In this document: piece by piece, positions 59,201 to 64,000 of the stretch
Position numbering within the stretch: position 1 is the first letter of the stretch
Layout: every line of letters begins with the position of its first letter
Assembly: GCA_027924585.1 (NCBI GenBank)
Contig: BSBM01000865.1
Span: forward strand, 3,162,001 to 3,226,000
Reading direction: 5' to 3'
Source: Larix kaempferi
Taxonomy: Eukaryota > Streptophyta > Pinopsida > Pinales > Pinaceae
Length of the DNA stretch: 64,000 bases
Notes under the pieces: model-generated
What the model saw: the letters and a program-made list of their open reading frames with translations, nothing else
What the model was told of the DNA's origin: nothing
Database searches by the model: none
Position numbers and translations under genes: made by a program

Positions 59201-59750
59201 AATCCCCCCATCCCACAATAAATCAACCTCATCTTTCAAAATACATAATAAAATAAACCACGAAGCACTCGCATAACAGCCATCTCAGCATTTTTAAGAA
59301 ACGAACAGTGACTCCATTAGCACTGGTCTGTGAGCAATAGCAACATTGTACAAATCTTTGTGGTTTTATCTTACGAATATCTTTGCTTTATATCATACAA
59401 AGCTCTTGTTGTCATTTACTTTATCTTGATGTGAAATGTGCCATTAATTTAATTTGGCGAATGAAAACTTGGTCTAATTTTGCATAAATCAAAGACTTGG
59501 TTCCAATATGTATCATTTCAAGAAACTCCTAAAACAACATCCATTCTAATCACTAAACTTAAACTTAAAAAATCCTTACCAACTTTTTAGTAGGGTCTAC
59601 CCCCCTTGGCTTTGTTAGGAGTTTGCCTAAACGGAGGAGTCGGGATCAGGTGACAGCACCTGACTCTTTGCTTGTCCCCAAGGCCACACCGAGCAGCTTC
59701 GAAAGATTTCTGCTACGCTCCCCCCCCAGGTGTGCATCTCGGCGGCAACA
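56222..59750 (+). mobile_element. Solo Tat-family LTR, diverged (copy 7), 3,529 bp
   Basis: It starts TGTTACCAAC and ends GGCGGCAACA, with the duplication AAGGT at 56217-56221 and 59751-59755. The early GTGAGCCGCCAGTT block, the TTTGGAGGCTCATGAGG block and the closing GGCTT...GTTAGGAGTTTGCCTAAACGG block match the other Tat LTRs. It is ~1.2 kb shorter and clearly diverged. It has three double hairpin modules (58237-58286, 58566-58613, 58774-58821) instead of two. Confidence 0.92.
58237..58821 (+). other. Three copies of the U5 double-hairpin module
   Basis: Each has the outer stem CTCTTGA/TCAAGAG with inner stems that differ but still pair: CGCT/AGCG, CGC/GCG and GCT/AGC. Each is followed by CTCTCTATCGGAGGG or CTCTCTGTCGGAGAG. 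The outer sequence is unchanged from copies that have diverged heavily elsewhere. Confidence 0.7.
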
Positions 59751-59755
59751 AAGGT

Positions 59756-60162
59756 CATAACAAGAGACACTCGAATCAATGTTTGGGTTAAGTAGGGAGG
59801 ACTTCTCTCACAAACACTCTTTAGACTACACATATTTGAACTTAATCAACATCTAAATGATTCTATTCATGTAAATGATGGTAACCTCTTTTTATAGTTC
59901 AATCTCTTTGTCTCCAAAACATATTTTTCAAACACAATTGTTGATCCATCTAGGTTGACATTGAACCTGATAATTCAACTCATTATCATGTCAGTTTTGG
60001 CTCAACTTGGTGACTCAATAATTCAACTTAACCTCAAGTCAACAAAGTCAGTTCATCAAGAGGGTATTCAATAAAAAAGAAGTTGAGTAATCATGACAAT
60101 GGCAAGAATCAAGTACAAAGGTCATTTATGTGTAACCAAAAGCAATTCATTTTCAATAATTA
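59756..60162. other. Non-coding stretch right of the solo LTR
   Basis: No gene or repeat boundary recognised. It contains several scattered CAACTTGGTGACTCAA-like words. Confidence 0.5.
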
Positions 60163-60765
60163 ACAATCTTTTTGTATCAATGTAACATGTGACTACAACT
60201 GAAGCTAGAATGACTCAAATTTTCCTTTTCAAAAAATAGAAATAGGTAAAATGAGCTTAGAGTTCATTAGTTGATACTTGGAATTGCAATACCTCCCTAA
60301 ATTGTAGTTTTTTTCAGCGAAGCCTCTACAGCAAAGGAAACTCAAGCTCTATAATTGCACATCATATAATGTCAATGTAGTTGGAGTTTTCTGGGTTTTT
60401 CTGCACATGAATTTTATCACATTAATGATTACACTAATTAATATGAGTATCAAACACATTCCACAATCTTTTTGTATCAATGTAACATGTGACTACAACT
60501 GAAGCTAGAATGACTCAAATTTTCCTTTTCAAAAAATAGAAATAGGTAGAATGAGCTTAGAGTTCATTAGTTGATACTTGGAATTACAAGTCCTCCTTAA
60601 ATTGTAGTTTTTTTCAGCGAAGCCTCTACAGCTAAGGAAACTCAAGCTCTATAATTGCACATCATATAATGTCAATGTAGTTGGAGTTTTCTGGGTTTTT
60701 CTGCACATGAATTTTATCACATTAATGATTACACTAATTAATATGAGTATCAAACACATTCCACA
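60163..60765. repeat. 300-bp tandem duplication
   Basis: 60163-60462 and 60463-60765 are direct repeats starting CAATCTTTTTGTATCAATG, offset by exactly 300 bases, with only about five to eight differences, mostly near 60285-60300 and its copy. No coding potential. Confidence 0.95.
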
Positions 60766-60939
60766 TCAATCTTGGTTGGGCTGAGAGGCCCTTTCTACAG
60801 CTCAATATGGATGAGATGTGTCACATCTGTCACATGTCGGCTCCAAATTTAAATTGGCTAGATTGTAAAAATAAATTTATATAAATATATATTGAATTTC
60901 AATTTCAATTTCCATTCATGCATCCTATCATTTAAATTA

Positions 60940-61690
60940 TTTTTTTTCACAAGTAGTTACAAGAATAACTATTTTACTTCATAATCAATGAATAAACACA
61001 AATTTTGCACATTTGTAGGGTTTGTGTGTTATTGTTTAGGATAGTTGGCACGTGGATGAATATATTGGAATACATTGGATTATGTATTTTTAAGTTAATA
61101 ATAGAACAATAAGTAAGATATTAGTTTTGTGATAATTGCAAATTAACCAATAATTGGTTAAATTAAAAGCATTTTACTTCACAATTAATTAATTAATGCA
61201 ACTTTTGTGTATTTGTAGGATTTATATGTTATAATTTACAACATGAAATAGTTGGCACTTGGACGATTAAATTTGGGTAAATAACTATTTTACTTCATAA
61301 CCAATGAATGAATGCAATTTACAATTTGTAGGATTGATGCGTTATACTTTATGACATGTAATAGTTGGCACTTCGACCATTAAATTTGGGTAAATAACTA
61401 ATTTACTTCATAATTAATTAATTAATGAAATTTTTGCTTATTTGTAGTATTTATGTGTTAGCATTTACAACATTTACAACATGATTCCAAATTGGAATAG
61501 TTGGTGGTTAGATATTAGTTTTGGGTGAAAATCTGTTTTACTTCATAATTAATTAATTAATGCAACGTTGGCCTATTTGTAAGATATCCAAATTGGAATA
61601 GTTGGTGCTTGAATGATTATAACCTAAATATATTAGATTAAATGTATTTTTAAGTCGATAATATAATAATGAGTTCAATATTAGTTTTGT
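60940..61690. repeat. AT-rich degenerate tandem array
   Basis: Five irregular units anchored by TAGTTGG at 61042, 61249, 61362, 61498 and 61599, each with a TTTGTAGGATTTATGTGTTA-like part and a TTTTACTTCATAATTAATTAATTAATG-like part. Unit length varies from about 100 to 210 bp. Confidence 0.75.
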
Positions 61691-61868
61691 AATAATTGCA
61701 TATTAATAAACTAGCATAGATCCATCTTAACACTCTATCACGCACCGAGACCAAGGATCAAATCACTTGAGGTGCAAACCCATTTATAGAGCCCTAAACG
61801 TCTTCAAGAGATTTGATCCCTCTCGGCCCTTGATAGAGCCAGAGTTTGATGGACACAATGGCACACTG

Positions 61869-61890
61869 AGAGGGGGGGGTGAATTAGTGG
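61869..61890 (+). promoter_or_regulatory. Possible polypurine tract and LTR start
   Basis: GAGAGGGGGGGG is followed by TGAATTAGTGG. A GAGGGGGGTGAAT junction is, from memory, frequent at polypurine/3'-LTR borders in plants. If so, an LTR begins at 61880 and contains the minisatellites that follow. The LTR end and the internal domains were not found. Confidence 0.4.
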
Positions 61891-62329
61891 GCCAGCACTT
61901 AAAACCAATTTCAATTTCTTCAATACTTAAACATATATATCATTCAACAATTTCACTTTAACACTTTCATCATTCACTAAGCTATACAACAGTAATCATC
62001 AAACTTAAACATGTCATTCATAACATCAATTCACACTATTAGAGACACAACACAATATGAGATTTGTAATCTTTTTATATTTCTTCAATCGGCTACAACC
62101 GTGGGGTTTTATCAACTACAACTGATTGAGAAGCACCAGCTCCTATTCCAAGACTCGGCTTGGTCTTTTTCTCAGATCCAACTAAGAAAAATAGTACAAG
62201 GCCCGGCTTGTATTTACATACAAATTCTTATCACATTACTTCTCATCAATTTTCCCTTGTCAACACAATCATGTCACATGTCATCACTGTCATCATCTAA
62301 TCAATAACCTGCTGCTAATTAAACAAGCA

Positions 62330-62560
62330 CATCATCATGTCTTCAATCAATCTACCATTATTGTTGCCCTAACATCACTTTGTCCATATCCATAAGCACA
62401 TCATCATTCTATACATCAATATCACATCATCAGTCATAAGCATGTCCACAGTCTCATCATTTTGTCCACATCATTATCATATCATCAGTCATAAGCATGT
62501 CCATAATCTCATCATTATGTCCACATCATCATTTTGTCCACATGTCCATGTCTTCATCAA
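62330..62560. repeat. CATCA / TGTCCA-rich degenerate repeats
   Basis: A unit close to CATCATCAGTCATAAGCATGTCCA followed by TCTCATCATTTTGTCCA is repeated two to three times with variation. Reading frames through it are repeat artefacts. Confidence 0.7.
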
Positions 62561-62864
62561 TCCGTTGCCCCAGAATATCATCAAGTTGTCTCTTCCATCT
62601 TCGGCTGCCTTTGCTGCTCTGCTGCTACCTCAGAAAAACACCCGAAATCAAAGCTCTCCTACACCTCCAAGTTCTCCACACTTATTCCACATTTCAACAT
62701 AAAGATTTGTCCTTTATTATACCTTTCTTCTCCATAAATTTTGGAGGCTGACATGTCATTTTATTTTCATTTTATCATTTAATAATTCAAATAAATCAAC
62801 TAAGATTTATTTGAGGATGGCCGACCCCATCACATTATCTCCATTTTTATCTCCTTCAAATATA

Positions 62865-63410
62865 CCTGCAAGGGCTCTTGGAAAATGCCCGCATGGGTTC
62901 AATAAAATGCCCGCAATAGCTCCTTTCTCATGTCCACACATGCCTCCAAATATGCCCGCAGGGAGGCCTTAAGTATGCCTGCAAGGGGTCTTAAGGATGC
63001 CCGCAAGGGCTCCAAATTATGCCCACAAGGGCTTCCAAATAGCTCCCTTAAAATGCCCGCAAGGGGCTTTTAACATGCCTGCAAGGGCTTCATGTAAATG
63101 ACCGCAGGGGCCTCCAAGGGATACCTGTAACACCCCATAAAAATGCCCGCGAGGCCTTGAATAAATGCCTGCAGTGCCTTATTAAAATGCCCGCATAAGA
63201 CCTTGAGAAATGCCCCCAACAGCCTCAAATAAAATGCCCGCAAGGGCCCTATAAAATGCCCACTCATCCACAATAAAATGCCCGCAAGGCTCAATTAAAG
63301 TGCCCGAAAATGTAACCTTTAGAAATTCCCGCAGGGGCTTCCAAAATATGCCCGCAGTTGTCCTTCAAATGCCCGCAATTGTCTTCCAAATGCCTGCCAT
63401 GGTGTCCTTC
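62865..63410. repeat. Minisatellite of ATGCCCGCAAGGGC-type units
   Basis: About 23 degenerate units spaced roughly 20-27 bp, each centred on TGCCCGCAAGGGC or a close variant, separated by short AT-rich linkers. The core GCCC-GCAA-GGGC is self-complementary with a four-base loop. The linkers vary too much for a recent expansion. Confidence 0.85.
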
Positions 63411-63414
63411 CACT

Positions 63415-63880
63415 GCCTTGTTATCAACCTTTGCCATGTAATCACTCTTTGTCATGTTTGCTTTCTATGTCATCATCCTTGTCATGCTTCTTTGTCCTTT
63501 GTCATGTCATCAAGCTTGCTTGTCTTCAACCTTTGTTATTTTGTCATGCTTGCCATGTTTGCGAAAACATCAACCTTGTCATGCTTGCTTGACCTTTCAC
63601 ATGACTTCAGCACCATCATATCTTTGTCCATGTCATTGTCCTTTTCCAAGTCCTCAATCTTTCTGCCATGTCATCATCCTTTGCCAAGTCCAAATTCTTT
63701 GTCATGTCATCACCAAGCCATGTCCTTTGTCTTTGTCCTTTGCCATATCATCATCAAGCCATGTCCTTGTCCTTTGTGCCATGTCATCACCTTCGTTATG
63801 CTTGCTTGCTTGCCATGCTTTGCCTTGTCCTTTGTCAAGTCTCTTGCCATGTCATGCTTCAACCTTTGTCATTAATGTGT
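63415..63880. repeat. CTTTGTCATGTCATCA-type degenerate array
   Basis: About 20 short units built from TTGTCATG, TTGCCATG and TCATCA words at 15-30-bp spacing. Three long overlapping plus-strand frames (up to 191 codons) arise because the repeat lacks stop codons; their products are low-complexity and not supported as genes. Confidence 0.75.
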
Positions 63881-64000
63881 TGTCATCAATGACAACTTTG
63901 TTCATCAAAGTTAAGATGGATCTATACTGATTCTACTTCAAGGTCAATGCATAACCTTGAAAGAATCACCTCTGCAAATGACCCAAAGGGACTGAAGTGT
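63881..64000. other. Unassigned right edge
   Basis: It contains the right half of the 16-bp inverted repeat and no recognised feature. Confidence 0.4.

Larger units (their letters stand above)
61716..63925. repeat. 16-bp inverted repeat enclosing 2.2 kb
   Basis: ATAGATCCATCTTAAC at 61716-61731 is the exact complement of GTTAAGATGGATCTAT at 63910-63925. No target duplication is evident on the outside, so this may be a terminal inverted repeat of an undefined element or a coincidental pair. Confidence 0.45.

Noticed and set aside
62865-63880. Possible CRISPR array
   Set aside because: Units are degenerate with no unique equal-length spacers, and the sequence is eukaryotic.
63300-63930. Overlapping open frames up to 191 codons rich in Cys, His, Ser and Met
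   Set aside because: They arise from a degenerate TTGTCATGTCATCA repeat without stops; three frames are open at once and there is no domain.

Overview
This is nuclear DNA of a land plant. It is almost entirely stacked transposable elements, with one small remnant of a host gene. Spliceosomal GT-AG introns, 3.5-4.7 kb LTRs, plant-type hAT, copia and Ty3/gypsy-Tat elements, and the lack of compact operons all argue against a prokaryote. The intact Tat-type polyprotein carries its second, archaeal-like RNase H between protease and reverse transcriptase. From memory of plant retrotransposon surveys, that order points to a non-angiosperm lineage. A gymnosperm is my best guess, but it is an inference.

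Layout. 1-1406: 3' end of a Tat-family LTR. 1407-2702: LTR-like DNA holding a 667-bp hAT-like MITE. 2703-15362: a ~4.5-kb solo LTR (family S, termini TGTTATCAC...GTGATAACA, TSD GGACC), into which a complete hAT element (3897-7538, TSD GTGTGTAT) and an inverted copy of the same LTR (9733-14254, TSD CTACC) inserted. 15363-22200: a second, degraded hAT transposase gene on the minus strand, split by a solo Tat LTR (16649-21376, TSD TACTT). 22200-24100: three in-frame exons of an RsmD-like RNA methyltransferase, the only host-type gene seen. 24390-48790: a copia remnant cut in two by a third family-S LTR (24752-48644, TSD GTCAT). That LTR was itself invaded by a rearranged Tat LTR (25033-29208) and by a complete, young Tat element (30651-46420, TSD GGTCC).

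Continuing right: 48805-49962 is a Tat LTR fragment. 50041-55786 is a copia LTR with its primer-binding site on the minus strand, interrupted by a complete non-autonomous LTR element carrying only a gag-like gene (50250-55390, TSD ACTAT). Next come a SINE-like sequence (about 55886-56152), another solo Tat-family LTR (56222-59750, TSD AAGGT), a 300-bp tandem duplication, an AT-rich array, and several minisatellites up to 64000.

The Tat element at 30651-46420 is the only one that looks autonomous: 4.7-kb LTRs that differ at only about ten places by eye, a tRNA-Asp primer site, and one uninterrupted gag-protease-RNase H-RT-integrase frame. Its own RT-linked RNase H has lost catalytic aspartates, so the upstream RNase H is probably the working enzyme. 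The observation I would follow first is a set of hairpin modules in the U5 part of the Tat-family LTRs. Their stems show paired base changes between copies, as expected of a conserved RNA structure.
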